Notes: generated by a model from the letters alone, not told the origin. 64,000 bases of DNA from Rhodococcus ruber NBRC 15591 (GCF_001894945.1 NZ_BCXE01000001.1:557940-621939), one strand, 5' to 3'. Positions 25,845 to 34,808 are shown, counted from the stretch's first letter. A program made the numbers and translations.

Positions 25845-27007
25845 CCGAGCATCCGGTCGGCGATCGCGGTCTGGCGGGCGGCAATCCGCCCGGACCACTG
25901 CTCCGGCGTGACGCGGCTGTGGTCGAGGAACGGCAGTGCGGCCGGCACGTCGTCGAACGGGACCACCTCGGCGGTGGGGCCGTCCGCGGCCGTGAGTTCG
26001 CGGGCGAGCCGTTGCCAGCGGAACTGCAGGAACCCGCGGCTGCGGCCCAGGGTCTCGACCCAGTTGGCGACGCCGGGGTTGCGGGCGGAGACGACCATGC
26101 GGATCATCCCGTCCGGATCCACTTGGGCCTGCGCGTTGTTCAGCGACGTCTGGTGGTGGACGTAGTCCAGGGAGATGTACCAGAGGCTGCCCAGCTGGAA
26201 GCCCTGGTAGGGCGCGTCGGAGGCGGGGACGGTGAGGATCATCGCCTCGTCGTCGCCCAGGTCGAAGTGCCCGACGGACGAGTACTGCGTGGCCAGGCCA
26301 CCAGGCGTCGGCCGCGGAGCGGTGACCGTGTTGACCGGCAGGTCGAGGTAGAACCACTGCGGGAACTGCAGCCACGTCTGCACCCGCGACACCAGCGCTT
26401 TCCCGGCGCGCCGGTAGCGGGCGGCGGCATCGTCGTGCGTCGGTTCGGGCGGCGGGGTGCCGAGCGCATCGACCCGGTCGATGCGCAGGGTGCCGCGCCG
26501 CTGGGACCAGTCGCTGTAGACCTCTCGCACGACGAGCTGCGACGAACCGGGGGTGAGGGTGAAGTAGTTGTTCCCGGGGTCGGCGGGCCCGGGGCCGAAC
26601 CGCGCCTCGAAGGTGCCGTCGTCGGCGACGTGCAGTTCGCGGTCGTCGAATGCGGTGACGTTGCCGGGCACCTGGGCGTCGGTGTAGTTGCCGGCGAGCA
26701 CCTGGAAGCTCAGGTCGCAGGTCGTGCCGCGACGGCCGGTGACGACGTACTCGGCGTCGTCGCGGATGCGCGCACCCCAGTAGAGGGTGTCGGGGTTGTC
26801 GAGCCCCATCTTCGTGTAGGGGCCCGTGCCGGTGACGAACGTGGGATGGGGCGCCTCGACGGCCCACGCCGAGTGCACGCATGCGGCGATCCCGCCGGCG
26901 AGGTAGCGGTACCCCTCGATCAGGTCCTGCTCGGTGCGGATGTGCGGCGCCGTCGCGACGAGCTTCTCGGCCTCGGTGATGGCGGACGTGAGCGGATCGG
27001 TGAGCAC
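25841..27007 (-). CDS. DUF1214-domain protein
   Basis: 388 aa with GTG start and GGAG 5 bases upstream. The C-terminal half has the DUF1214 pattern (FYLDLPVNTV, FQLGSLWYISLDYVHHQTSLNNAQAQ, MVVSARNPGVANWVET). No signal peptide is visible. The family's function is not established; in actinobacteria it often sits in lipid or steroid gene clusters. It is the first gene of the DUF1214-SDR(-sulfotransferase) unit and is divergent from the IclR regulator, with a 48-bp composite regulatory element between them. Confidence 0.8.
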   Translation of the reverse strand: MLTDPLTSAITEAEKLVATAPHIRTEQDLIEGYRYLAGGIAACVHSAWAVEAPHPTFVTGTGPYTKMGLDNPDTLYWGARIRDDAEYVVTGRRGTTCDLSFQVLAGNYTDAQVPGNVTAFDDRELHVADDGTFEARFGPGPADPGNNYFTLTPGSSQLVVREVYSDWSQRRGTLRIDRVDALGTPPPEPTHDDAAARYRRAGKALVSRVQTWLQFPQWFYLDLPVNTVTAPRPTPGGLATQYSSVGHFDLGDDEAMILTVPASDAPYQGFQLGSLWYISLDYVHHQTSLNNAQAQVDPDGMIRMVVSARNPGVANWVETLGRSRGFLQFRWQRLARELTAADGPTAEVVPFDDVPAALPFLDHSRVTPEQWSGRIAARQTAIADRMLG

Positions 27008-27024
27008 ACGATCTCCTTGCGGTT

Positions 27025-27079
27025 CAAATATGTACCGGTGCGGTAGGCTCCTGGTGCAGCGACGATAGAACGTGTTCCA
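27025..27079. promoter_or_regulatory. Composite regulatory element, copy 1 (DUF1214/IclR intergenic)
   Basis: CAAATATGTACCGG (27025-27038) is followed after 24 bases by CGATAGAACG (27063-27072), part of the palindrome TAGAACGTGTTCCA (27066-27079) that fits TnnAACnnGTTnnA. The same two blocks with the same 24-base gap occur inverted at 28110-28157 in front of cysD. Relative to the DUF1214 operon the palindrome lies about 40 bp upstream of an AT-rich -10-like block (CATATT on the minus strand). Relative to the IclR gene the palindrome sits directly on its ribosome-site region. Confidence 0.7.
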
Positions 27080-27090
27080 AGGAGGCGTCA

Positions 27091-28005
27091 ATGACCGAGG
27101 CCCCCGCGCCGTCGACCGCGCGACGTTCGCCACCGACCGAGCGGGTCGTGCAGGTCCTGGACCACCTGGTGGCGCATCCGGAGGCCCGGTTCGGGCTCTC
27201 CGAGCTGGCGCGCCGGCTGGGCATGAGCAAGCCGACGTGCCTGGGCATCCTGACCGCCCTGACGGACGCCGGCTACCTGATGCGTCATCCCGCAGACCGG
27301 TCGTACGGGCTCGGTCCCGCGCTGATCGTCGCGGGCCGGGCTGCGCAGCGCGGCTTCGCCGTCGGTCCCGTCACCCACCGGCACCTGGCCGCGCTCGGCG
27401 CCGAGTTCGGCGCCACCTGCGCCGCGTCGGCCGTCGTGGGCGACCGCATCGCCGTCCTCGACGTCGCCGGGCCCGATCCGGCCGGCGCCGGGGCGAGGGT
27501 GGGGGAGGTGTATCCGTTCGCGCCGCCGGTCGGGTTGATGTACGTGCTGTGGGACTCCGACGAGCGGCTCGAGCAGTGGCTCGCACGGGAACCGACGCTT
27601 CCGGTGCGGCTGGACCGGGACCGCCTGCGTGACGTGGTCGACGAGTGCCGCGCCGCCGGGTACCTGGTCGAGTCGCTCACGGCCGGTGGCCGGCGGTTGC
27701 ATGCGCTGATGGCGGGGGTGGCGGCGCACGACCTGCCGGCGGAGCTGCGCGAACTGCTGGGGGAGATGGTGTCCAGCTTGGGGGAGCGCGTGCTGCTGGC
27801 CGGGGCGGAACCGGACGATGCCGAGCACCCGGTGAACCTGCTCGCCGCCCCCGTCCACGACGCGGACGGGCGGCAGTCGGTGGTGCTCACCCTCCACGTG
27901 GGTGCGACGCTGACCAATCGGGAGATCGCCCGGCGCGGGGTGGCGCTCGTGGCCACCGCCGAAGCCGTCACGCGCGAACTCGGCGGGCGTCGCCCGCCCC
28001 GATGA
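27091..28005 (+). CDS. IclR-family transcriptional regulator
   Basis: 304 aa. An N-terminal winged HTH (about 15-75: GLSELARRLGMSKPTCLGILTAL) is followed by the IclR effector-binding domain (about 90-290). A strong AAGGAGG lies 6 bases before the ATG. It is divergent from the DUF1214 operon and 180 bp upstream of cysD. A likely model is that it binds the element shared by both promoters, repressing itself and regulating both sulfation units. The effector is unknown. Confidence 0.88.
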   Translation: MTEAPAPSTARRSPPTERVVQVLDHLVAHPEARFGLSELARRLGMSKPTCLGILTALTDAGYLMRHPADRSYGLGPALIVAGRAAQRGFAVGPVTHRHLAALGAEFGATCAASAVVGDRIAVLDVAGPDPAGAGARVGEVYPFAPPVGLMYVLWDSDERLEQWLAREPTLPVRLDRDRLRDVVDECRAAGYLVESLTAGGRRLHALMAGVAAHDLPAELRELLGEMVSSLGERVLLAGAEPDDAEHPVNLLAAPVHDADGRQSVVLTLHVGATLTNREIARRGVALVATAEAVTRELGGRRPPR

Positions 28006-28016
28006 CGGCCGAGGCC

Positions 28017-28070
28017 GCCGCCGGTGCGTCCTTTGGGCTGTCCCCGCAGCCCAAACGACACACCGGCGGC
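28017..28070 (+). terminator. Terminator hairpin after the IclR gene
   Basis: The inner stem TTTGGGCTG/CAGCCCAAA closes a 6-base loop (TCCCCG), and the outer arms GCCGCCGGTG/CACCGGCGGC extend it with small mismatches. It lies just after the IclR stop (28005), isolating that gene from cysD. Confidence 0.7.
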
Positions 28071-28102
28071 GCAGCCGCCCAGCGGGGGCGTTGACCCGGA
28101 AC

Positions 28103-28157
28103 TGAAACTCGTTCTATCGTTCGGGGCGAACCTTTCGACCGAGCCGGTACATATTTG
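28103..28157 (+). promoter_or_regulatory. Composite regulatory element, copy 2 (cysD promoter)
   Basis: TGAAACTCGTTCTA (28103-28116) again fits TnnAACnnGTTnnA. It contains the start of CGTTCTATCG (28110-28119), and 24 bases later comes CCGGTACATATTTG (28144-28157). This is the reverse complement of copy 1 with identical spacing and the same orientation toward the downstream gene. A second dyad GTTCG-GGG-CGAAC (28119-28131) lies inside. The cysD ATG is 27 bp downstream. Confidence 0.7.
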
Positions 28158-28184
28158 GACCGGCGCTCGTGAGCTGGAGCCCCG

Positions 28185-29102
28185 ATGACCCTCACGCCGT
28201 CGTACGAACTGCCCCTGCTGCGCGCCCTCGAGGCCGAGTCCGTGCACATCTTCCGGGAGGTCGCGGCCACCTTCGAGCGTCCCGTGGTGCTCTTCTCCGG
28301 CGGCAAGGACTCGGCGGTGATGCTGCACGTGGCGGCCAAGGCGTTCTGGCCGGCGCCGATCCCGTTCCCCGTGCTGCACATCGACACCGGCCACAACTTC
28401 CCCGAGGTCCTCGCCTACCGCGACGCCGAGGCGGCCCGGCGCCGGGTGCGGCTGCTGGTCGCGTCGGTGCAGGACGACATCGACGCCGGCCGGGTCGTCG
28501 AGGACGTCGGTCCGCATGCGAGCCGTAACCGGCTGCAGACCCGGACGTTGCTGCGTGCCCTCCGCGAAGGCGGATTCGACGCGGTGTTCGGCGGCGCCCG
28601 CCGCGACGAGGAGAAGGCCCGCGCCAAGGAGCGCGTGTTCTCCTTCCGCGACGAGTTCGGGCAGTGGGACCCGAAGGCGCAGCGCCCCGAGCTGTGGCAG
28701 CTGTACAACGGCCGGCACCGTCGCGGCGAGCACATCCGCGTGTTCCCGCTGTCCAACTGGACCGAGCTCGATGTCTGGAACTACATCCGCGACGAACGCG
28801 TCGAGCTGCCGCCGCTCTACTACGCCCATCGGCGACCCGTCGTCGAGCGCGACGGAATGCTGCTGGCGCTCAACGAGTTCCTCACCCTCCTGTCGGGCGA
28901 CGAGCCGCGTGAGGCGCTGGTGCGGTTCCGCACGGTCGGCGACGCCACCTGCACGGGCTGCGTCGAATCCACCGCCGCCACCCCCGACGAGGTCGTCGCC
29001 GAGGTCGCGGTCAGCCGCGTCACCGAGCGCGGCGCCACCCGCGCCGACGACCGCATCTCCGAGGCCGGGATGGAAGACCGCAAGAAGGAGGGCTACTTCT
29101 GA
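28185..29102 (+). CDS. cysD: Sulfate adenylyltransferase subunit 2
   Basis: 305 aa, full length. The PP-loop SGGKDS is at 38-43. The [11 protein letters not shown] region, [28 protein letters not shown] and the C-terminal TGCVESTA and [11 protein letters not shown] are hallmark CysD segments. With CysN it adenylates sulfate to APS using ATP and GTP. Its stop overlaps the next start by one base (TGATG). The promoter region carries the composite element shared with the DUF1214/SDR unit. Confidence 0.96.
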   Translation: MTLTPSYELPLLRALEAESVHIFREVAATFERPVVLFSGGKDSAVMLHVAAKAFWPAPIPFPVLHIDTGHNFPEVLAYRDAEAARRRVRLLVASVQDDIDAGRVVEDVGPHASRNRLQTRTLLRALREGGFDAVFGGARRDEEKARAKERVFSFRDEFGQWDPKAQRPELWQLYNGRHRRGEHIRVFPLSNWTELDVWNYIRDERVELPPLYYAHRRPVVERDGMLLALNEFLTLLSGDEPREALVRFRTVGDATCTGCVESTAATPDEVVAEVAVSRVTERGATRADDRISEAGMEDRKKEGYF

Positions 29103-30937
29103 TGACCCGGTTGCTGCGCATCGCCACCGCCGGCAGCGTCGACGACGGCAAGTCCACGCTGATCGGCCGGCTGCTCCACGACTGCAAGGCCGTGCCCGAG
29201 GATCAGCTCGACGCCGTCGCCCGCACCAGCCGCGAGCGCGGCATGGACACCCCCGACCTGGCGCTGCTCACCGACGGGCTGCGGGCGGAGCGGGAACAGG
29301 GCATCACCATCGACGTCGCCCACCGCTACTTCTGCACCCCGCACCGCGCCTTCGTCGTCGCCGACACTCCCGGCCACGAGCAGTACACCCGGAACATGGT
29401 CACCGGCGCCTCGACCGCCGACCTCGCCCTCATCCTCGTCGACGCCCGCAAGGGGGTCGTCGAGCAGACCCGCAGGCACGCCTTCCTCGCCAGCCTGCTC
29501 GGCGTCCCCCATCTGGTGCTGTGCGTCAACAAGATGGACCTGGTCGACTGGTCGCAACAGCGCTTCGACGCGATCTGTGCCGAATTCTCCACGTTCGCAG
29601 CCAAACTCGACATCCACGACCTGACCTTCGTGCCGGTCTCGGCGCTGCTCGGCGACAACGTCGTCCACCGCACCACCGTCATGACCTGGTACGAGGGCGC
29701 CTCGCTGCTGCACCGTCTCGAGCAGGTGCACGTCGACTCCGATCGCAACCTCATCGACGCGCGCTTCCCCGTCCAGTACGTGATCCGTCCCGGTCACGGC
29801 GAGCACCGCGACTTCCGTGGTTACGCGGGCACCGTCGCGAGCGGGGTGTTCGCCCCCGGCGACGAGGTGCTGGTGCTGCCCTCGGGCTACGGCACGCGGG
29901 TGCGCGCCGTCCACGGCCCGGGCGGCGACCCGGTGCCGAGCGCCTTCGCGGGCAGCGCCGTGTGCCTCGAGCTCGAGGACGACCTCGACGTGGGACGCGG
30001 CGACATGCTGTGCCGCCCCGGGAACCGGCCGCTCGTCGGGCACGAGCTCGACGCGATGGTGTGCTGGCTCGCCGAGGGCCCCGGCCTCGTGCCCGACGCC
30101 ACCTACACCCTGCTGCACACCACCAACGCCACCGCCGCGCAGGTGGTCCGGCTCGACTACCGGCTCGACGTGACCACCCTGCACCGCGACGGGACGGCAC
30201 GGTCGTTGACGCTCAACGAGATCGGACGGGTCCAGTTGCGGACTCGCCGCCCCGTCCTGTTCGACCCCTACCGGCGCAACCGGACCACCGGAAGCTTCGT
30301 GCTCGTCGACGACGCGACCGGCAGCACCGTCGCGGCCGGGATGATCACCGGCCCCACCCTCGCCGCGGCCCCCGTCGTGTGGCACGCGGCGGAGGCGACC
30401 CGCGCCGAACGTCTCTCGCGGGGGGCGACGGTGTGGCTGACCGGCCTGTCGGCGTCGGGCAAGTCCAGCGTCGCCGCGGCGCTCGAGCGGCGTCTGCTCG
30501 CGGCCGGAGTGCCGGCCTACCGGCTCGACGGGGACAACCTGCGGCACGGCCTCAACTCCGATCTGGGTTTCGGTCCGCAGGACCGCGCGGAGAACGTCCG
30601 TCGGGTGGGTGCGGTGGCACAGCTGATGGCCGACGCGGGGCTGGTGACGATCTGCGCGCTCATCAGCCCGTACCGGTCCGACCGCGACCGGATCCGCGAG
30701 CAGCACCGGCAGGCCGGGCTGCCGTTCCTCGAGGTGTTCGTCGACACCCCCCTCGCCGACTGCGAAGCCCGGGACCCGAAGGGCATGTACGCGCGGGCCC
30801 GGGCCGGGGAGATCACCGGATTCACCGGCGTCGACGACCCCTACGAGCCGCCCACCGGTCCCGAGCTGGTGCTGCGGCCCCAGGACGGCGATCCGGTCGC
30901 GCAGGCCGGACTGATCATGGAATTGTTGGCCCCATGA
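29102..30937 (+). CDS. cysNC: Bifunctional sulfate adenylyltransferase subunit 1 / APS kinase
   Basis: 611 aa fusion. Residues 1 to about 430 are CysN, an EF-Tu-like GTPase (G1 GSVDDGKS at 11-18, [12 protein letters not shown]). Residues about 445-611 are APS kinase (P-loop GLSASGKSS at 448-456, [11 protein letters not shown], and the lid with [19 protein letters not shown]). It drives APS synthesis and then phosphorylates APS to PAPS, the sulfate donor for sulfotransferases. The stop overlaps the cysQ start (ATGA). Confidence 0.96.
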   Translation: MTRLLRIATAGSVDDGKSTLIGRLLHDCKAVPEDQLDAVARTSRERGMDTPDLALLTDGLRAEREQGITIDVAHRYFCTPHRAFVVADTPGHEQYTRNMVTGASTADLALILVDARKGVVEQTRRHAFLASLLGVPHLVLCVNKMDLVDWSQQRFDAICAEFSTFAAKLDIHDLTFVPVSALLGDNVVHRTTVMTWYEGASLLHRLEQVHVDSDRNLIDARFPVQYVIRPGHGEHRDFRGYAGTVASGVFAPGDEVLVLPSGYGTRVRAVHGPGGDPVPSAFAGSAVCLELEDDLDVGRGDMLCRPGNRPLVGHELDAMVCWLAEGPGLVPDATYTLLHTTNATAAQVVRLDYRLDVTTLHRDGTARSLTLNEIGRVQLRTRRPVLFDPYRRNRTTGSFVLVDDATGSTVAAGMITGPTLAAAPVVWHAAEATRAERLSRGATVWLTGLSASGKSSVAAALERRLLAAGVPAYRLDGDNLRHGLNSDLGFGPQDRAENVRRVGAVAQLMADAGLVTICALISPYRSDRDRIREQHRQAGLPFLEVFVDTPLADCEARDPKGMYARARAGEITGFTGVDDPYEPPTGPELVLRPQDGDPVAQAGLIMELLAP

Positions 30938-32049
30938 CCGATGACGCCGTCCTCGCCACCGAGATCGCCACCGCTGCAGGAGAACTGTTGCTGACCGTCC
31001 GCGCGGCCGAGGCCGACGCGCTCACCGGTCGCGAACTCGGCCGCCACGGCGACCGCGCCGCCGACGCCTTCATCCTCGGCCGGCTCGCCGCCGAACGCCC
31101 CGCCGACGCGGTGCTGTCGGAGGAATCCGCCGACGACCCGGCTCGGGTGCATGCGAAGCGGGTGTGGATCGTCGACCCCCTCGACGGATCCAAGGAGTAC
31201 GGCATGCCGGACCACGAGGACTGGGCCGTGCACATCGCCCTGTGGGAGGCCGGTCGCGGCATCACCGCCGCCGCGGTCGCGCAGCCGGCGGTGGGCGCCG
31301 TCTACGGCACCGCGGACGTCGGGCGTGCCGAACTGCGGCCGCTGGGCGGCCGACGGCCCCGCATCGTCGTCAGCGGGAGCCGGCCGCCGGTGTTCGTCGC
31401 GGACGTCGCCCGCGCCCTCGGCGCCGACGTGGTGCGGATGGGTTCCGCCGGGGCCAAGGCCATGGCCGTGGTGCGCGGCGACGTCGACGCGTACGTGCAC
31501 GCCGGCGGGCAGTGGGAGTGGGACTCCGCGGCACCGGTGGGGGTCGCGCAGGCGGCGGGGCTGTACTGCGCCCGCATCGACGGCAGCGAACTCGAGTACA
31601 ACCGCCCCCACCCCTACATGCCGGATCTGGTGATCTGCCGACCGGACTGGGCGCCGGCCCTGATGGCGGCGATCGCCGAGCATGCCGGCGCCCCCACCGA
31701 CAGTGCCCGGGTCGCGATGGCCCGCTCCTACATCCGTTCCCTCGTCAGTCACGACGCGTCGCATGTCCGGCTTGCGGCCGACGCGTGGCGGGTCGAGAAC
31801 GGCGTGCGCACCGGCGACACCGGCGTCGAGATCCGGGACCGTCTCGAGCACGGCCCCGAGTACCGCCCGATCCGGCGGGTGCGGGAGCTGACGTTCCGCG
31901 AATGGGACGACAACGTCGTCGCGCGGTTCCTGCTCGACCTCGACGCCGGGGACACCGCCCTCACGGTGGTGGTCACCGAGCACTTCGCCATCCCCGCGGG
32001 GGAGATCCGCTCGATCGTGGCGATCATCGAGCCGCACGAACACAAATAG
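30934..32049 (+). CDS. cysQ: PAP phosphatase (CysQ) with extra NTF2-like C-terminal domain
   Basis: 371 aa, about 110 longer than usual CysQ. Residues 1-255 are an inositol-monophosphatase-type PAP/PAPS phosphatase: EES at 63-65, DPLDGS at 81-86 and WDSAAP at 196-201 bind the metals. Residues about 258-371 ([56 protein letters not shown]) resemble an NTF2/SnoaL-type fold as in DUF8021-like proteins. The phosphatase recycles PAP left by sulfotransferases. The added domain may bind the sulfation substrate or mediate dimerisation; this is speculation. Translationally coupled to cysNC. Confidence 0.88.
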   Translation: MTDDAVLATEIATAAGELLLTVRAAEADALTGRELGRHGDRAADAFILGRLAAERPADAVLSEESADDPARVHAKRVWIVDPLDGSKEYGMPDHEDWAVHIALWEAGRGITAAAVAQPAVGAVYGTADVGRAELRPLGGRRPRIVVSGSRPPVFVADVARALGADVVRMGSAGAKAMAVVRGDVDAYVHAGGQWEWDSAAPVGVAQAAGLYCARIDGSELEYNRPHPYMPDLVICRPDWAPALMAAIAEHAGAPTDSARVAMARSYIRSLVSHDASHVRLAADAWRVENGVRTGDTGVEIRDRLEHGPEYRPIRRVRELTFREWDDNVVARFLLDLDAGDTALTVVVTEHFAIPAGEIRSIVAIIEPHEHK

Positions 32050-32065
32050 TTTACTGTTTGTGTTC
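32038..32065. promoter_or_regulatory. Near-perfect 28-bp palindrome upstream of the MBL-fold hydrolase
   Basis: GAACACAAA (32038-32046) and TTTGTGTTC (32057-32065) are perfect inverted arms, and the inner AGT/ACT (32048-32050 and 32053-32055) also pair, so 24 of 28 positions are symmetric. It covers the cysQ stop codon and lies 36 bp before the hydrolase ATG. The length and symmetry suggest a TetR-family operator controlling the 32.1-34.8 kb genes. Confidence 0.65.
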
Positions 32066-32100
32066 ATAGACGAGCTAACGATCTAGTGCCTGGAGGACCC

Positions 32101-33096
32101 ATGGACCACGCCCGCGACATCGGCGACGGCATCTTCCGCATCCCCGTGCCGGTCGGCGACCTGCCGGTCGGCGACACCCAGGTGTACGCGATGGAGTCGC
32201 CGCGCGGACTGGTCCTCGTCGACGTCGGCTGGAACGACGACACATCCTGGACCGCGCTGCAGGACGGTCTCGCTTCCGTCGGTGCCTCCGTCGCGGACGT
32301 CGAGGGAGTGGTCGTCACGCACTTCCACCCCGACCACGTCGGCCTGACCGGCCGGATCCGGGAGGCGTCGGGCTGCTGGGTCGGCATGCACGAGGACGAC
32401 TTCGGCCAGCTCGCCCTCATGACCTCCGACGACGGCAACGCCGAGTGGGAGGCCGAGCAGTGGCGCCGCGCCGGCGCCCCGGACGAGCAGATCGTCACCT
32501 ATCTCGAGCGGGCGAGCGGGGAACGCGCGACCGGCAAGCCCGACGTCCACCCCGACCGCAAGCTCGCCACCGACGAGCGGATCGCGCTCGCCGGCCGCAC
32601 CCTGCGCACGGTGTTCACCCCCGGGCACACGCCCGGCCACGCCTGCTTCTACCTCGAGGAGCACGACATCCTCTTCAGCGGCGACCACGTCCTCGCCACC
32701 ACGACCCCGCACGTGGGCGACTTCGACTTCCCGCTTGCCGAACGCGACGCCCTCGGCGAGTTCATCGACTCGCTGCGCGCCGTCGGCACGCTCCCGGCGC
32801 GGCGCACCCTGCCCGCGCACCGGCAACCGATCGACGACCTCGCGGCCCGCACCGGCGCTCTTGTCGAGCACCACGAACGACGCCTCGACGACCTGTACGC
32901 CGCCTTCGGCGACGAGGAGCTGACGCTGTGGCAGGCTGCCGAGCGGATGACGTGGTACCGCCCCTGGGACCAGACTCCGCCCACGGGCAAGCAGATGGCG
33001 CTGTCCGAGGCGTCGGCGCACGTGCGGCACCTCATCGAGCGAGGCCGCGCGCGCCGGGTCCCGGGCACCGACCCGGCGCGTTTCGCCCGGGCCTGA
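32101..33096 (+). CDS. Metallo-beta-lactamase-fold hydrolase
   Basis: 331 aa. The metal-binding HxHxDH is H74-F-H76-P-D78-H79, followed by TPGHTPGHACFYLEE and a FSGDHVL motif, as in glyoxalase II-like and other MBL-fold hydrolases. A C-terminal ~90-residue helical extension (EHHERRLDDLYAAF...) is typical of the LACTB2-like subgroup. The substrate is unknown, probably a thioester or ester. GGAGG lies 4 bases before the ATG. It is the first gene after the 28-bp palindrome. Confidence 0.87.
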   Translation: MDHARDIGDGIFRIPVPVGDLPVGDTQVYAMESPRGLVLVDVGWNDDTSWTALQDGLASVGASVADVEGVVVTHFHPDHVGLTGRIREASGCWVGMHEDDFGQLALMTSDDGNAEWEAEQWRRAGAPDEQIVTYLERASGERATGKPDVHPDRKLATDERIALAGRTLRTVFTPGHTPGHACFYLEEHDILFSGDHVLATTTPHVGDFDFPLAERDALGEFIDSLRAVGTLPARRTLPAHRQPIDDLAARTGALVEHHERRLDDLYAAFGDEELTLWQAAERMTWYRPWDQTPPTGKQMALSEASAHVRHLIERGRARRVPGTDPARFARA

Positions 33097-33109
33097 CGGA
33101 AGGAACCGT

Positions 33110-33490
33110 ATGACCCCCGACGAGCTCGTCACCGAATTCTGCCGCCGCTGGGCCGATCCCGACCCGGCCGTGCTCGCGTCCTACTTCACCGACGACGCCG
33201 TGTACCACAACATTCCGATGGAACCGGTGCGTGGGCGCGCGGCGATCGAGGAGTTCATCGCCGGGTTCGTCGCCTCGTTCGGCGGCATCGATTTCCGCAT
33301 CCGGCACCAGGCCGTCCACGGCGGTGTGGTGCTCAACGAGCGGGTCGACGTGTTCACGCTCGGGGGGCGGACCGTGGAACTGCCGGTGATGGGGGCCTTC
33401 GAGGTCGTCGACGGCAAGATCGCCGGCTGGCGCGACTACTTCGACCTGGCGCCGATCACCGCGGCGGCGCAGCAGGATCCGGCGGGCTGA
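33110..33490 (+). CDS. Limonene-1,2-epoxide hydrolase / SnoaL-like protein
   Basis: 126 aa, single-domain NTF2-like fold. The pattern FTDDAVYHNIPMEPVRGRAAIEEFI, the central NERVDVF (Arg-Asp pair) and WRDYFDL match the limonene-epoxide hydrolase family (EphG-like in mycobacteria), where Asp-Arg-Asp activates water. It begins 13 bp after the MBL-fold gene with GGAAGGAA upstream, so the two are probably co-transcribed. Substrate unknown. Confidence 0.83.
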   Translation: MTPDELVTEFCRRWADPDPAVLASYFTDDAVYHNIPMEPVRGRAAIEEFIAGFVASFGGIDFRIRHQAVHGGVVLNERVDVFTLGGRTVELPVMGAFEVVDGKIAGWRDYFDLAPITAAAQQDPAG

Positions 33491-33555
33491 TACCCGGTCT
33501 CGCGGTCGTCGGCCGCAGGTGACTGAGGTTGATCCGGCCGTGGGAGAGTCGGTGC

Positions 33556-33642
33556 ATGCACGCAGTGATCGTCGACGCTCCCGGGAGTCAGCCGAAGGTC
33601 CGTGACGTAGCCCGGGCCCACGGCATGCGGGGGAATTCATGA
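33556..33642 (+). pseudogene. Truncated N-terminus of an MDR-type alcohol dehydrogenase
   Basis: 28 codons reading MHAVIVDAPGSQPKVRDV, the usual opening strand of zinc-dependent medium-chain dehydrogenases, then a few unrelated residues and a stop. A GGGAGAG ribosome site sits 7 bases upstream, and the stop overlaps the MFS ATG (ATGA). It looks like the remains of a dehydrogenase lost by deletion. It may still be translated and help translation of the transporter. Confidence 0.55.
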
Positions 33643-34808
33643 CGCTCTCCCCAGGCGGGCGGATCGGCCTGGCCGGAGCGGCGGTGGTCGGGGTCGCCTT
33701 CGGCATGGCCCGCTACGCCTACGGCCTGACGCTGCCCGACATCCGGGAAGACCTGCGGCTCTCCGAGCTGGCCCTCGGCCTCATCGCCAGCGCAACGTTT
33801 GCGGGCTACCTGGCCGGCCTGTTGCTCGCGGGACGGCTCGCCGCTCGCCGCGGGTCGCGCGCGCCGACGACCGTGGGCGGGGTGTGCGGCGCCGCGGGGG
33901 CGGTGATCGTGACCCTCGCGCAGTCCCCGGGGCTGCTCGCCGCCGGTGTCGTCCTGGCCGGCAGCGCCGGCGGCTGGGTCTGGGCGCCCTACTCCGACAT
34001 CGTGACCCGATCGGTGCCCGCGCGGCAGCAACCCCGAGCGTTGGCGATCATCACCACCGGCACCAGCGGCGGACTGGTACTGCTCGGTGGGCTGGCCGTC
34101 CTGGCCGCGGTGGGCTCGTGGCGCCTGGTGTGGGCCGGCATCGCCCTCGCCGCCGTGGCCGCGGCCCTGGCGAACCTGCGCCTGGTGCCGCGGACCGGGC
34201 CGGCCCCGCGCCCGGAGGCACGACCCGGTGCCTCCTCGCTGGTGGCAGCGCTGCGGGTCCCGGCAGCCTACTCCGTGGTCTACTTCGCGGTCGTGGTCGT
34301 CTACTTCACCTATGCCGCCGACGTCCTGGACCGCGGCACCCTCCCGGCGGCCGCCGTCCCGGCTCTCTACGCGGCCGTCGGCCTCACCGGCATGGTGGGG
34401 GTGGCGACCGGGGCCCTCGCGCAGCGAGTGGGCAGCGTCCGGGTCGCCGCGCTGTGCCTCGCGACGGTCGGTGCGGCGCTGGCGCTGCTCGGGCTGGCCG
34501 ACGGCTCCGTGGCCGCGACCGCGGCCTCGGCGTGCATCTTCGGCATGGGGTACATGACGGGATCCGCGGTGCTCGCGGTCTGGACCGCCGAGTTGGTACC
34601 CGAGCGCGCGGGCGCGGCGTTCACGGCCTGTCTCGTCGTGGGAGCGCTCAGCTCGGTCGCAGCACCGGCCCTCGCCGGTGCCGTGATACCCGGCCTGGGG
34701 CTGGGGCCGGTGCTCGTGGTCACCGCCGCGGTGTCACTGTTCAGCGCGGCGGCGCTGGTGCTGTGCGGGTCCTCGCGAGGGGCAGCCGTCGGTGACACCG
34801 GACCGTGA
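33639..34808 (+). CDS. MFS transporter (YbfB/YjiJ-like)
   Basis: 389 aa with about 12 hydrophobic segments. The opening (GVAFGMARYAYGLTLPDIREDL...LIASATFAGYLAGLL) and AGSAGGWVWAPYSDIV are typical of YbfB-type major facilitator proteins. The substrate cannot be read; it may export a product of the preceding hydrolase genes. The start overlaps the stop of the truncated dehydrogenase reading frame. Confidence 0.85.
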   Translation: MTLSPGGRIGLAGAAVVGVAFGMARYAYGLTLPDIREDLRLSELALGLIASATFAGYLAGLLLAGRLAARRGSRAPTTVGGVCGAAGAVIVTLAQSPGLLAAGVVLAGSAGGWVWAPYSDIVTRSVPARQQPRALAIITTGTSGGLVLLGGLAVLAAVGSWRLVWAGIALAAVAAALANLRLVPRTGPAPRPEARPGASSLVAALRVPAAYSVVYFAVVVVYFTYAADVLDRGTLPAAAVPALYAAVGLTGMVGVATGALAQRVGSVRVAALCLATVGAALALLGLADGSVAATAASACIFGMGYMTGSAVLAVWTAELVPERAGAAFTACLVVGALSSVAAPALAGAVIPGLGLGPVLVVTAAVSLFSAAALVLCGSSRGAAVGDTGP

